Assembly: GCF_024198175.1 (NCBI RefSeq)
Contig: NZ_JAJVKV010000001.1
Location: 1,860,001-1,924,000 of the forward strand
Direction: 5' to 3'
Origin: Pyxidicoccus xibeiensis
GTDB lineage: Bacteria > Myxococcota > Myxococcia > Myxococcales > Myxococcaceae
Length of the DNA: 64,000 nucleotides
The translations under genes and the position numbers were made by a program. Under the pieces are notes generated by a model. It was not told the origin of the DNA, made no database searches, and worked only from the letters and a program-made list of their open reading frames with translations. Shown piece after piece: positions 7,421 through 16,040 of this stretch (positions are counted from its first letter, which is position 1; each line of letters begins with the position of its first letter).

Positions 7421-9439
7421 TTACTGTGCCGCGTCTGAGGCTTGTTGCTCATTCTTCCGCTGCCAAGCGTCAAGCTTATCTCGGAGGTTCTTGCGCTGCG
7501 TGGGCGTGGTTGCTTCCCGGGCTTGCCGGCGCAGGTCATTGAGATAGTGCTGCCGCGTTGAGTTCTTGAAGCGGGCATGCGTTTTCGTGATCCACCAAGC
7601 TTCGGCCTTTTCGATGGCTGAGAGTAGGTTGTCGAGGGAGACTTCCTGACTGACGGGAGAGGTTGCTTCTGCTCGTCCCTCAAGCTTTTCCTTCCATTGG
7701 GCAAGCTCCTTGCGGATAAGGGCGTACTCGTCGGCGGCGGTCACGTTCTTGGCGCTCAGCCGCAAAATTTCGAGCCTGGCCATGGCATCTGAGTTGGCGA
7801 CGTTGATGCGCGCATTGTCGCGCAACCATTTCGCAGACGTATCGATTTCGGCGAGCAGATCAAGCTGCAGGTCCTCGGGTGTTCTCAAGGGAGAGGCACT
7901 GCTTTGTGCCAACCCAGTCGTGTTCGCGGCAGCCGTGCTCGGTGCCTGCGGAGTTGGCTGAACTGGCGCTGTCGTGGGAACTGGTGCCGACGCCTGCGGT
8001 CGTGTCAGGCCCGCGGCTGTGTTGCTATTCGCGGCCGGTGCCTCGTCAGGCGTCTGGACCTGAGCATCCTCAGGTCGTTGGTTCCTTTCTTCCGGCTCCG
8101 GGCTGCGTTTGTTCCTGGGCTTCGGTCGCGACGCCTTCGGTGGTGCGGCCGGGTGTTCAGAGGGACGATCGCTGGAGGCTTCCTCCTCCGGCTGTGTTGG
8201 CGGCTCACCCTGCAAGGGCTGCTCGAAGGCGACGACCTCGCCGGAAGCTACGGTCTCCTGCCCCTGCGGTTTCTCTTCGGGCGCAGCAGGCCTCTCCGGA
8301 ACCGGCATCGCGATGGCTGCCGGCTTCGTCGGCTCGGCTGCGGGAGGCGACTCGGAAACGCCATCCGACTGCGAAGGCCAGAGGAGAAGGGTCCCTCCAG
8401 TTGCCGCCGCGAGCAGCACCGCTCCCACCCCCCATCGCCAGTCACGGCGTGACGCCGGAGGCGGCGCTGCCACCGGGTACACCCGGGTGGTTCGCGTCTG
8501 CTCTTCCGGAGCACTCGCGACGGGATGCGCGGGAGCTGGCCTCGTCTGATGAGGACCCGGGGCGGGAACACGCTTCAGCGCCTGGCGCACGGCCTCCGCG
8601 GACTCGGGGCGCAGCTCCGGCTGCTTCGCCAGGAGCTGGAGCACGAGCGTATCGAGCTCGGGAGGAATGCCCGGTACCCGCGACGAGGGAAGGGGCGGTA
8701 CCTGCTCGATGTGAGCGAACATCACCTGGTACGGCTCGCCGTTGAACGGGCGCGAGCCAGTGAGCATCTGGAACGCGATGATGCCGACCGCGTAGAGGTC
8801 CATCGAAGGACTGACAGGCGCTCCGCGAATCTGCTCGGGAGCCATGAACTCCGGCGTCCCGAGGATGGAGCCATCCACCGTGGTGGGCCCGTCATGCGAG
8901 CGCACCAGCTTGGCGATGCCAAAGTCCACCAGCTTGACCGAGTGTGTTCCGTCCATGCCCTCGGCGATGAACACGTTGCCGGGCTTCAGGTCCCGGTGAA
9001 CCACGCCCGAGCGGTGAGCGGCCCCGAGCGCCGCGAGCATCTGGTCGAGAATCCAGAGGCAGGTGCCGACATCGAGCCGCCCCTGCTGGCGGATGCGCGT
9101 CGACAGGGAATCCCCCCGAAGCAGCTCCATGATGATGTAGGGGCGGCCGTCGGGCAGGTCTCCAAACCCGAAGATGTCGATGATGCCCGGGTGACGGATG
9201 GCATTCACCGCGCGGGCCTCGATGAGCAGCCGCTCCACCTGCTGCGGGGAGACGAGCTCCGCGCGCAGCACCTTGATGGCCACCTGCTTGCCAATCAGCG
9301 GGTGGGTGGCGCGGTAGACGACGCCCATCCCTCCCGAGCCGATGCGTTCCTCGACGATGAACTCGCCAATTCGCGTCGATAGCAGCGGGTCCACGGGCGG
9401 ACCGGCTGCCTCCCTCGTCATCTTTTCTCTGGCGCTCAT
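7421..9439 (-). CDS. Eukaryotic-type Ser/Thr protein kinase, membrane-anchored (paralog)
   Basis: 672 residues with the same plan as the downstream kinase: GSGGMG loop, Lys56 (VAIK), HRDLKPGN Asp150, DFG 172 and GTPEFMAPE, then a linker and a membrane helix (WGVGAVLLAAATGGTLLLW). The outer region is Pro/Glu/Ala-rich, followed by a C-terminal helical, charged stretch (ALIRKELAQWKEKLEGR and LRRQAREATTPTQRKNLRDK). It starts at ATG 9439 and is followed 129 bases later by its paralog, so both may be transcribed together. The extracytoplasmic sensor shares little with that of its neighbour. Substrates are unknown. Proximity to the exopolysaccharide genes does not establish a link. Confidence 0.9.
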   Translation of the reverse strand: MSAREKMTREAAGPPVDPLLSTRIGEFIVEERIGSGGMGVVYRATHPLIGKQVAIKVLRAELVSPQQVERLLIEARAVNAIRHPGIIDIFGFGDLPDGRPYIIMELLRGDSLSTRIRQQGRLDVGTCLWILDQMLAALGAAHRSGVVHRDLKPGNVFIAEGMDGTHSVKLVDFGIAKLVRSHDGPTTVDGSILGTPEFMAPEQIRGAPVSPSMDLYAVGIIAFQMLTGSRPFNGEPYQVMFAHIEQVPPLPSSRVPGIPPELDTLVLQLLAKQPELRPESAEAVRQALKRVPAPGPHQTRPAPAHPVASAPEEQTRTTRVYPVAAPPPASRRDWRWGVGAVLLAAATGGTLLLWPSQSDGVSESPPAAEPTKPAAIAMPVPERPAAPEEKPQGQETVASGEVVAFEQPLQGEPPTQPEEEASSDRPSEHPAAPPKASRPKPRNKRSPEPEERNQRPEDAQVQTPDEAPAANSNTAAGLTRPQASAPVPTTAPVQPTPQAPSTAAANTTGLAQSSASPLRTPEDLQLDLLAEIDTSAKWLRDNARINVANSDAMARLEILRLSAKNVTAADEYALIRKELAQWKEKLEGRAEATSPVSQEVSLDNLLSAIEKAEAWWITKTHARFKNSTRQHYLNDLRRQAREATTPTQRKNLRDKLDAWQRKNEQQASDAAQ

Positions 9440-9541
9440 CGTCTTGCCGATGGGGCTTCTCGTAAGCCCTCAATCGCGGATGGCGCGTCTATATCGCCTC
9501 TTCAGCCGGGTTGCTCGGCGGGTACCGCCTGACCCCTGCCG

Positions 9542-10345
9542 CTACTCCGGCTTCCCACCCGTCCGCTGCCAGAACTCGCGCAGCAGAATCGTGGCGAAGC
9601 GCGAGTCATTCAGGATGTACCGCCGCCACAGCCGCTTCGGCTCATTGACGAGCCGGTACAGCCACTCGAACCCTGCGCGCGAAATCCACTGCGGTGCCCG
9701 CTTCGCCGTGCCGGCGATGAAGTCGAACCCCGCGCCCACGCCAATCGCCACAGTAGGCCCGAGCTTGTGCGCCACCTGCGAAATCCACACCTCCTGCTTC
9801 GGGCTCCCCAGCGCCACGAACAGCAGGTGCGGGTCCTTCTCGCGAATCTTCGCCACAATCGGGTCGTTCTGGGCGTCCCCGGCATCCGTGCGCACCATCG
9901 GCGAGTCCCAGCCCACCACCTCCACGCCGTACTTCTCGCCGACGAGCTTCGCCACCTTCTCCGCCACTCCCGGCCCCGCGCCCATCAGGTACACGCGCCA
10001 CTTGCGCTCCGCCCCCAGCTGCATCAGCGGAAGAATCAGGTCCGAGCCCGCAATCCGCTCGGGCAGCGCCACATCCATCGCCTTCGACGCCCAGACGATG
10101 GGCATCCCATCCACCACCGAAATCGTGGCGCGCGAGTACGCCTCGCGGAACTGCGCGTTGTCCTCGGCCAGGACGACATGGTCCACGTTGGCGGTGAAGA
10201 CGTAGCCACCCTGGTGCAGGTCCACCAGCCGTCCAATCTCACGGATGGCGTCCTCGAAGGTGAGCTGGTCGATGGAGAGCTGGCCGATGCGCAGGCGCGG
10301 GCGGCCGGTGGAAAAGGAAGACGTCGAGGGAGCAGCGGCGCTCAT
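9542..10345 (-). CDS. epsA: WecG/TagA/CpsF family glycosyltransferase (EpsA-like)
   Basis: 267 residues, the usual length of the GT26 family. Visible blocks are NVDHVVLAEDN, SVVDGMPIVWASK with the catalytic Asp, LMGAGPGVAEKVA, LFVALGSPKQEVWI and VGAGFDFIAGTAKRAP. These enzymes add a sugar such as ManNAc or its uronic acid to a lipid-linked acceptor at the inner membrane. The ATG at 10345 overlaps the stop of the glycoside hydrolase gene (ATGA). Order and content (GT26, hydrolase, acetyltransferase, GT2) match epsA-epsD of the Myxococcus xanthus eps locus, which is the basis for the symbol. Likely last gene of that operon. Confidence 0.85.
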   Translation of the reverse strand: MSAAAPSTSSFSTGRPRLRIGQLSIDQLTFEDAIREIGRLVDLHQGGYVFTANVDHVVLAEDNAQFREAYSRATISVVDGMPIVWASKAMDVALPERIAGSDLILPLMQLGAERKWRVYLMGAGPGVAEKVAKLVGEKYGVEVVGWDSPMVRTDAGDAQNDPIVAKIREKDPHLLFVALGSPKQEVWISQVAHKLGPTVAIGVGAGFDFIAGTAKRAPQWISRAGFEWLYRLVNEPKRLWRRYILNDSRFATILLREFWQRTGGKPE

Positions 10346-12561
10346 GGCTTCGTCACCGTCAAGTCGAGCACTGTCATGGAATAGGGCGGCAGCCGCTGGG
10401 TCAGCGTGCCAGCCGCCTTCGCACCGGGAGTCTGCTCGGTGAACCCCCCCGGCGCGCCCGAGTAGCCCAGCACGCGCACGCTGTCGAGCGTACCGCAGCC
10501 CTTCAGCTCTATCTGCGCCTGCGCCGCCTGGTCAGGGTCCAGGTTGAGCACCACCGCCACCAGCTTCTTCCCCGAGTCATCCCTCGAGGCGAACAGGCTG
10601 GTGTTCTCCGAGGCCTTCGCCGGCACCCAGGTGTCCTGGAAGCGCCCGCCCTTGCCGTCGAAGTTCCGGAACGCGCGGAACGCCCAGTACACCGGCGAGC
10701 CGTCCGTGGGGTACTGCCAGAAGAACGCAGCGAGGATGTTCTCCTGCGCGAAGCGGCCCAGCGCCTCGGCCTGTGCCAGGCCGCCGCTCATGTGCCGGAA
10801 GGCGCCGAAGTTGTACTCGCCGATGGAGATGCCCCGCCCGGGGTAGTTCTCCGCAATCCATTCCTTCATGCGGGGAATGAGGCGCACCGGCTCGCCAATC
10901 CAGGACTCGTCCTTGTACGTCGGGTCCCACAGCCCTCGGACTGAACGGATGCGGCGCGCGTTCGTCTCCGGGTCCGTGTTGCCCTCCAGCCCCACGCCCA
11001 CGTTGCTCTGCGGGTAGAAGTGCAGGTCCACCACGTCGAGGATGCGCACGCCCGTCTTCTTCTCGTGCTCTCGCAGCTGCCGCAGGTACCAGGCAATCAG
11101 CGGCAGGTCGCCGTGCGCGCGCCGGTCCGAGTGGTTCATCTTCCCCGGCGCGAAGTCGGCGGCGGACCAGAGGTAGTTCGTCCAGCCCCACTCGGCGGGG
11201 CCGGCGATGACGGCCTCGGGGTCCGCCTTCCGCACCGCGGTGCCGTACGCAATCGTGCGCTGCATCAGCCCGTCGTACGACAGCGGCTCCGGGTGCACGT
11301 CGCGGTGCGTGGAGTTCCAGAGCATGGGCTCGTTGTCCAGGATGTACATCTGGACGCTGCGAGCGCCGCGGCTCTGGTCCTTCTCGCGGATGCTACGGAC
11401 CCACTCGGCGACGAACTCGGGCGGGGCCTCGATGCTCGTCTGCGTCGGCGGGCCGGGCTTCAGCGGGGTGCCGTCGCGCGCGTTGCCGTTGCCGGCGCCG
11501 TTGTCCTCGCCCTGCTGCGGGCCGAAGCGGGACACCGGGAAGCCGTAGGACGTCGAGTCCTTGGCCACCCAGCCCAGGATGGGCACGGTGAGGGCGGACT
11601 GCATGCCGTTCTTCCGGTTGGCATCGAGGAAGTCATCGGCGCTGAAGCCGATGTCCACGTTCCGGTAGAACCAGTCGTTGGCGGTGTTCCACGTGCTGCC
11701 CAGCTTCCAGTTGAAGCGGGAGGTGGGGTTGCCGCCCCAGCGGCGCGTGGTGGCGCCCAGCTTGTACTGGTGCTTGTCCTGCTTCTCGCGCAGGCCGTCG
11801 AAGGCGATGCCGTAGATGAGCGGGCTGATGCGGTGGCCGGGCGCGGTGCAGTCGATGGACATGCGCGCCTCGCGGCCGCTGCCCTTGCCCGAGCGGCCTC
11901 CACCGGCGGCCAGCGCGGCGGCGACGTCGGGCGGCAGCGGGACGAGCGCCACCTTGTCGAAGAGCACCCAGTCGCGGGCCACGCCCTTGGACGCGCGCAG
12001 CACCACGCGGTCGAACGGCTCGCCGCGCGGGTTGAGCAGCTCCATGGGGATGAGCACCTCCGTCCACTCGCCGTCCTTGCGGACCTGGAGCTCGGAGGTA
12101 ATCGGGATGCGCGGGAAGGAGACGGCGCCGTGCGCGTCCAGGCGGGCTTCCAGGAACTCGCCGAAGGACTCCGGGGCGCTGAAGCGGAACGAGAGCGCGC
12201 CGAAGCTGCCCTCCAGCTTGGGCTTGTAGAGAATCCAGCCGGCGTAGTTGAACAGGCGCATCCGCGCGGGCGCGCCCTTCGGCAGCTCGCGCTGCGCCCA
12301 GCCGATGTCCTTCCAGTCCGGCGCCAGGCCCCCGTCGTAGAGCATCACCGGCGCCGTGGAGGCCGCGGCCTTCTCACCCGCCGGAGCGGCCGGAGCCGCC
12401 GTGCCGGGAGCCGCCGCGCCGTCCTGCCCCGCCTCGCCCGAGCCGCCCGTCCCCGCCAGGCCGGTGGCCCGCGCCACCGCCACCGAGCCGCCCGCCAGCA
12501 GGGCGCACGACAGCACGGCCGCGCCAGCCTTCATCCGCGCACGCTTCACACCATCCTCCAT
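10342..12561 (-). CDS. epsB: Secreted glycoside hydrolase family 44-like protein (EpsB-like)
   Basis: 739 residues from ATG 12561 (MEDGVKRARM). An N-terminal signal or anchor helix (AAVLSCALLAGGSVAVARATG) and a low-complexity Ala/Gly/Pro linker precede the enzyme. GH44 features: NWKLGSTWNTANDWFYRNV, YILDNEPMLWNSTHRDVHP with the likely acid-base Glu, DVVDLHFYPQ, and ISIGEYNFGAF with the likely nucleophile Glu. GH44 enzymes are endo-beta-glucanases. Within an exopolysaccharide locus it probably trims or releases the polymer in the periplasm or outside. It overlaps the start of epsA. The linkage cut is not knowable from sequence. Confidence 0.8.
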   Translation of the reverse strand: MEDGVKRARMKAGAAVLSCALLAGGSVAVARATGLAGTGGSGEAGQDGAAAPGTAAPAAPAGEKAAASTAPVMLYDGGLAPDWKDIGWAQRELPKGAPARMRLFNYAGWILYKPKLEGSFGALSFRFSAPESFGEFLEARLDAHGAVSFPRIPITSELQVRKDGEWTEVLIPMELLNPRGEPFDRVVLRASKGVARDWVLFDKVALVPLPPDVAAALAAGGGRSGKGSGREARMSIDCTAPGHRISPLIYGIAFDGLREKQDKHQYKLGATTRRWGGNPTSRFNWKLGSTWNTANDWFYRNVDIGFSADDFLDANRKNGMQSALTVPILGWVAKDSTSYGFPVSRFGPQQGEDNGAGNGNARDGTPLKPGPPTQTSIEAPPEFVAEWVRSIREKDQSRGARSVQMYILDNEPMLWNSTHRDVHPEPLSYDGLMQRTIAYGTAVRKADPEAVIAGPAEWGWTNYLWSAADFAPGKMNHSDRRAHGDLPLIAWYLRQLREHEKKTGVRILDVVDLHFYPQSNVGVGLEGNTDPETNARRIRSVRGLWDPTYKDESWIGEPVRLIPRMKEWIAENYPGRGISIGEYNFGAFRHMSGGLAQAEALGRFAQENILAAFFWQYPTDGSPVYWAFRAFRNFDGKGGRFQDTWVPAKASENTSLFASRDDSGKKLVAVVLNLDPDQAAQAQIELKGCGTLDSVRVLGYSGAPGGFTEQTPGAKAAGTLTQRLPPYSMTVLDLTVTKP

Positions 12562-12602
12562 GAGCTTCGTCTCCCCCGGTGACACGTGTGAGCGCGGGTG
12601 CC

Positions 12603-13166
12603 TCAGAGCACCACGTCGTCCTTGTCCTTGCGCGGGAAGATGCGGGCGGGAATGCCCACGGCCACGCTGTCGGGAGGAACGTCCTGGAGCACCACCGCAT
12701 TCGCGCCGATGCGCGAGCGCGCGCCAATCCGCACCGGTCCGAGGATGCGGGCCCCCGCGCCAATCCACACGTCATCCTCGATGACGGGGTAGCCGTTGTC
12801 CTTGGCGGTGCCCACGGTGTTGTTGCCGTAGAAGCGGACGCGGTCCCCAATCCTCGAGTCACCGCCGATGACGACGCCCAGGCTGTGCACGAAGTACACG
12901 CCGCTGCCGAGCGTCACGTCCTTGCCGATTTCAATCCCCATCACCGCCGTCTGCGTCACGCGCAGCACGTGGTTCACCAGCGGAATGCGGAAGGCGAGCG
13001 CCGCCTCGCGCGCGCGGTTGAGTGCGGTGATGCGGTACGAGTCGCTGGTGAGGACCACCTTGGCGATGGACTTCGCGTCCGTGGTGCCATTGGCGGCCTT
13101 CGCCAGCTCCAGCGCGTCGGTGATGAGCGAGCCAATCATGGAGGTCCTCGGCTTCATGGAGTCCAC
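12603..13166 (-). CDS. epsC: Serine acetyltransferase-like, left-handed beta-helix (EpsC-like)
   Basis: 187 residues. The C-terminal two thirds is a hexapeptide-repeat left-handed beta-helix (IGKDVTLGSGVYFVHSLGVV, IGDRVRFYGNN, IEDDVWIGAGARILGPVRIG, IGANAVVLQDVP) with a VGIPARIF end typical of CysE-like acetyltransferases. In M. xanthus eps, EpsC is described as a serine O-acetyltransferase homolog. In this setting it may acetylate the repeat unit rather than make cysteine; that is inference. It sits directly after epsD (stop-start nearly abutting) and 41 bases before epsB. A second ATG nine bases in (MKPRTSM) is also possible. Confidence 0.85.
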   Translation of the reverse strand: MDSMKPRTSMIGSLITDALELAKAANGTTDAKSIAKVVLTSDSYRITALNRAREAALAFRIPLVNHVLRVTQTAVMGIEIGKDVTLGSGVYFVHSLGVVIGGDSRIGDRVRFYGNNTVGTAKDNGYPVIEDDVWIGAGARILGPVRIGARSRIGANAVVLQDVPPDSVAVGIPARIFPRKDKDDVVL

Positions 13167-14195
13167 CTATTCACCCCGGCCCTGCAGGTAGCGGGCGACC
13201 TCGCGGGCGATGCCCGTCCAGCCACCGGCCTCGTTGCGGGCGCCGCGCAGGTACTCCATGCCGTACACCACGGAGGTGCCGGCGAAGGCGGCCTTCTCCA
13301 GGCCGAGCCTGTCCGCGGCCTTGGCCACGTTCATCACCGTGTTTGTCAGCCTGCGCGTGGCCTCGGGGGCGACGACGGAGGCGGCGAGCAGCGGGCGGGC
13401 CAGCGGGTTGGTGACGAACAGCAGGCGCCACGGGTTCAGGTCCTTCACGTCCGGGTGCTTGCGGGCCACGTGCGTGTCGAACATGCCGTAGCGGTTGGCG
13501 CGCTTGAGCCAGCGCTCGAAGGACACGTGGTCGCTGCCGTGCAGCACGTACGCGTCGCTGGCGAAGACGAAGGTGCAGCCGGCCTTCTCCAGGCGGACGC
13601 CCAGCTCCACGTCCTCGGACTGGCCCAGCGACTTGTCGAAGCCGCCCACGCCCACGTAGTCGGCGCGGGGGAAGGACACGTTGCCGGTGTACAGGTGGTT
13701 GCCGCGGGCGCGGGCGCCGGGGACGGACAGCTCCTCGGCCATGCGGTTGTTGAGGTAGGCGTACCAGCGCTCGAACAGCGGCATGTCGCCAATGGACGGG
13801 TCCGGGCGGATGCGGCCGAGCGCCACGTTGCGCGAGCCGGGCGGGTGGTGGGCCAGGTGCCGCTCGAGGAAGTCCGGGGCCACCTGCATGTCGTCATCGG
13901 TGACGAGCACCACCTCGCCCCGGGCGGCGAGCACGCCCCGGTGGCGGGCGGCGGCGGCGCCGGCGTTCTGCTGGACTTCGACGCGCAGGGTGTAGGGCAC
14001 CTTCTGGGCGAGCAGCGGCTCGCGCACGGGCTCCTTGGAGCCGTCGTCGACGACGACGACCTCGAAGTCCTCGGGCGGCAGCGTCTGGCCGGCGAGCTGC
14101 CACACCAGGCGGGTGATGAGGGGCAGCCGGTTGTAGGTGGCGATGACGACGCTGATGCGGGGTGTGGGGGCGTCGGGGCGGGTGGCGGAGCTCAT
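13167..14195 (-). CDS. epsD: Family 2 glycosyltransferase (EpsD-like)
   Basis: 342 residues from ATG 14195, which overlaps the preceding gene's stop (ATGA). GT-A fold signs: ISVVIATYNRLPLI at residue 14, FEVVVVDDGS, and VLVTDDDMQVAPDFL with the DDD metal-binding triad, then FPRADYVGVGGFDKSLGQSEDVELG with the catalytic ED. It has no predicted membrane helix cluster, so it acts at the cytoplasmic face on the lipid-linked repeat unit. Middle of a coupled row (BY-kinase-like protein, epsD, epsC, epsB, epsA). The donor sugar is not predictable. Confidence 0.85.
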   Translation of the reverse strand: MSSATRPDAPTPRISVVIATYNRLPLITRLVWQLAGQTLPPEDFEVVVVDDGSKEPVREPLLAQKVPYTLRVEVQQNAGAAAARHRGVLAARGEVVLVTDDDMQVAPDFLERHLAHHPPGSRNVALGRIRPDPSIGDMPLFERWYAYLNNRMAEELSVPGARARGNHLYTGNVSFPRADYVGVGGFDKSLGQSEDVELGVRLEKAGCTFVFASDAYVLHGSDHVSFERWLKRANRYGMFDTHVARKHPDVKDLNPWRLLFVTNPLARPLLAASVVAPEATRRLTNTVMNVAKAADRLGLEKAAFAGTSVVYGMEYLRGARNEAGGWTGIAREVARYLQGRGE

Positions 14196-14719
14196 GGCTT
14201 CTTCTTCTTGTCCTTCGGGGCCCGGGCCTTCTTCTTCTGCTTGGGGAAGATGACGCTGCCCACGAAGCGCTCGGGGCCCACGTACTCCAGCGTCTTGCGG
14301 GCGGAGCCGAAGTCCGTCTCCCCGAGCGCGACGGACAGGAGGACGCCGTCGGCGGCGAGCGCCAGGGGGAGGCTTGCGGGGTGGGTGAGGAGGGAGTCGA
14401 GGACGACGACGACGCGCTCGCCCCGGGCAACGCGCTCGCGCAGCTCCAGCACGAGGCGCGGGGCGTCGGCGGGGGTGATGCCGGTGGCGTCCTGGAGGTG
14501 GATTTTCTGCGAGTACGCGTAGGGAGCGCCGGCCTCGAGGATGGCGGTGGCGGTCTCCAGGGCGGGGGCGCCGGGGTGGGCGGGGACGACGGTGAGGAAG
14601 GCCCAGGCGCGGCGCTCGAGCGCGAACCACAGCCGTTGCAGCTCCGGCGACGGCACGGAGGTGCTGTCGGCGGATGCGGCTTCCACGGGATTGGGAGGTG
14701 CGCTGGAGTCGGCGGCCAT
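14192..14719 (-). CDS. Degenerate BY-kinase/Wze-like protein lacking a Walker A motif
   Basis: 175 residues from ATG 14719. The central part resembles the second half of a BY-kinase or MinD-type ATPase: a Walker-B-like strand (ERVVVVLDSLLTHPASLPLALAADGVLL, split here by its DS residues) followed by a switch-like helix (DFGSARKTLEYVGPERFVGSVIF). The first half should hold the P-loop but reads AWAFLTVVPAHPGAPALETA, with no GKT/S. The C-terminus is Lys-rich (PKQKKKARAPKDKKKKP) rather than a Tyr cluster. It is coupled to epsD. I infer a catalytically dead partner of the kinase-less EpsV co-polymerase. Sequence comparison by eye only. Confidence 0.55.
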   Translation of the reverse strand: MAADSSAPPNPVEAASADSTSVPSPELQRLWFALERRAWAFLTVVPAHPGAPALETATAILEAGAPYAYSQKIHLQDATGITPADAPRLVLELRERVARGERVVVVLDSLLTHPASLPLALAADGVLLSVALGETDFGSARKTLEYVGPERFVGSVIFPKQKKKARAPKDKKKKP

Positions 14720-14855
14720 GGGGCGGCGCCCGGTATAGCGCAACGCGTGACGCCGGCCCACCGGCCTGCCCGGCCGGGCAGGGGAGCGGGTGTCCCCAGA
14801 CCTGCCCCCTGGGATTCCGCGGGGTTCTCCCCTCGCGCCGGAGCCTGCGCGGTGC

Positions 14856-15398
14856 TCAGCGCCCGGCTGGCCCTCGCTGGGAGCGGGACCTGGAGGGCGG
14901 CCGGCGTGGCGGGCCGGCGCGGGCCACCGTGGACATACCCCGGCCACGTCGGGAGGACGGAGGCTGAGCGGTCCAGAGTGCCTGGAGCTCCTCCACGCGG
15001 CGTGGATCCGCGGCGAGCAGCATGAGCAGGGCGGTGAGGGAGGCGGAGGGCTCGTGCCCGTTCTTCACCTTGGACAACCACCCGCCAGATACCCCGATGA
15101 GCTGCTCCAGGTTCCGCTGGGGGATGTGCGCGCGGAGGGTCTCGATGGCGCGCTCGGCCTTCCTGGTGAGCTCACAGCCATGAGCGGCACGGAGCGCGTC
15201 CTCCAGGCGGCGCGTGGTGACGGCGCCCATCCACGCTTCGCCACAGGCGGGACAGGTGGGAATGGGCAGGTCCGAGGGAACTTCCAGGTCGGGTATCTGC
15301 AGGTAGCCCATGCGGCGGCCCGGGACGGCCCTGGCCTCGATTTCGCCACGCCCGCACGGGCAGGGGTACCCCACCGAGTCGAACTCCAGCTCCTTCAT
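14856..15398 (-). CDS. MqsA-like antitoxin: zinc-binding N-terminus with XRE-type HTH
   Basis: 180 residues from ATG 15398. The N-terminal half has two Cys pairs (YPCPCGRG and PTCPACGEAW), as in the zinc-binding domain of MqsA-type antitoxins. The second half carries a helix-turn-helix (IPQRNLEQLIGVSGGWLSKVKNG). The tail is Arg/Pro/Ser-rich. It begins 16 bases after the stop of an MqsR-like gene, giving the toxin-first order found in mqsRA. It would bind and silence the toxin and repress the shared promoter, where a perfect palindrome lies (15837-15855). Both genes sit inside the exopolysaccharide locus as passengers. Confidence 0.6.
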   Translation of the reverse strand: MKELEFDSVGYPCPCGRGEIEARAVPGRRMGYLQIPDLEVPSDLPIPTCPACGEAWMGAVTTRRLEDALRAAHGCELTRKAERAIETLRAHIPQRNLEQLIGVSGGWLSKVKNGHEPSASLTALLMLLAADPRRVEELQALWTAQPPSSRRGRGMSTVARAGPPRRPPSRSRSQRGPAGR

Positions 15399-15414
15399 GG
15401 GCAGGTCCTCGCTT

Positions 15415-15816
15415 CTAGTGCCCGGGGCGCAGCAGCCCTCCATTTCGCTCCATGTCGAAGGCCAGTGGATGCAGCGACAGGAAGAACAGCTGTTCTCCCC
15501 GGCGGCCACTCAGCACGGAGAGCTTCACGTACCAGGTGGACACACCCACCTCGTACGTCTCCAGCAGCGCGCGCGGCAGGCGCAGACCGTACTCGTCCGC
15601 CAGCGCTCCGTCGGGCTCGGGCCAGCGGCGCGTCCGCCAGAAGTCCTCCAGCCTCAACGTCAGCACCACTGCCTGGGCAAAGGTCCGGTAGTGGCCGAAC
15701 CCCGCGAGCACGTAGACGTTGAGCGCACCGGCACAGGCAGGCCCCTGATTCAGCTCGAACCGGTCCTCCTCCGCCAGCCGTCGTACTTCCTCCAGCTCGA
15801 ACCATGGACGCCGCAC
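15415..15816 (-). CDS. MqsR-like mRNA interferase toxin
   Basis: 133 residues from GTG 15816, chosen because GGAGGGGAGG lies directly upstream and because the longer frame would swallow the promoter palindrome. The pattern fits the MqsR/RelE fold: an AQAVVLTLRLEDFWRTR strand-helix, then DEYGLRLP, then the paired strands WYVKLSVL and QLFFLSLHPL at the end, comparable with the VYLKITV and VLIVSF strands of MqsR. At 133 residues it is longer than E. coli MqsR (98). The next gene encodes a zinc-plus-HTH antitoxin. Assignment rests on strand order and gene context. Confidence 0.5.
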   Translation of the reverse strand: MRRPWFELEEVRRLAEEDRFELNQGPACAGALNVYVLAGFGHYRTFAQAVVLTLRLEDFWRTRRWPEPDGALADEYGLRLPRALLETYEVGVSTWYVKLSVLSGRRGEQLFFLSLHPLAFDMERNGGLLRPGH

Positions 15817-15836
15817 CCTCCCCTCCCCCAATGTTG

Positions 15837-15855
15837 GTTTGGACTGAGTCCAAAC
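15837..15855. promoter_or_regulatory. Perfect palindrome, likely operator of the MqsRA-like pair
   Basis: GTTTGGACTGAGTCCAAAC is a 9-bp perfect inverted repeat around one base. It lies 21-39 bases upstream of the toxin GTG. Autorepressed toxin-antitoxin operons usually have such an operator at the promoter. Confidence 0.6.
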
Positions 15856-16040
15856 ACAAGTCCCCGGGCCCACGCCTCGGAGCGCGCTTGCTGCCCACCC
15901 TCCGAGGCGGCACGGTGGGCAGCAGAGGTCCTACCTCCGGGGTCCGACATCGGGACAGCTCAGCGGTCCCGGTGCGAGGGTCTCCAGTGACATCGGGCAG
16001 GCAGGCATGCGGTGACGGCCAGCCGTGTTATGGGAAGTGC

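Noticed and set aside
11020-12582. 520-codon plus-strand frame opposite epsB
   Set aside because: Rich in Gly, Ala, Val, His and Arg with no domain; the minus-strand GH44 motifs are clear.
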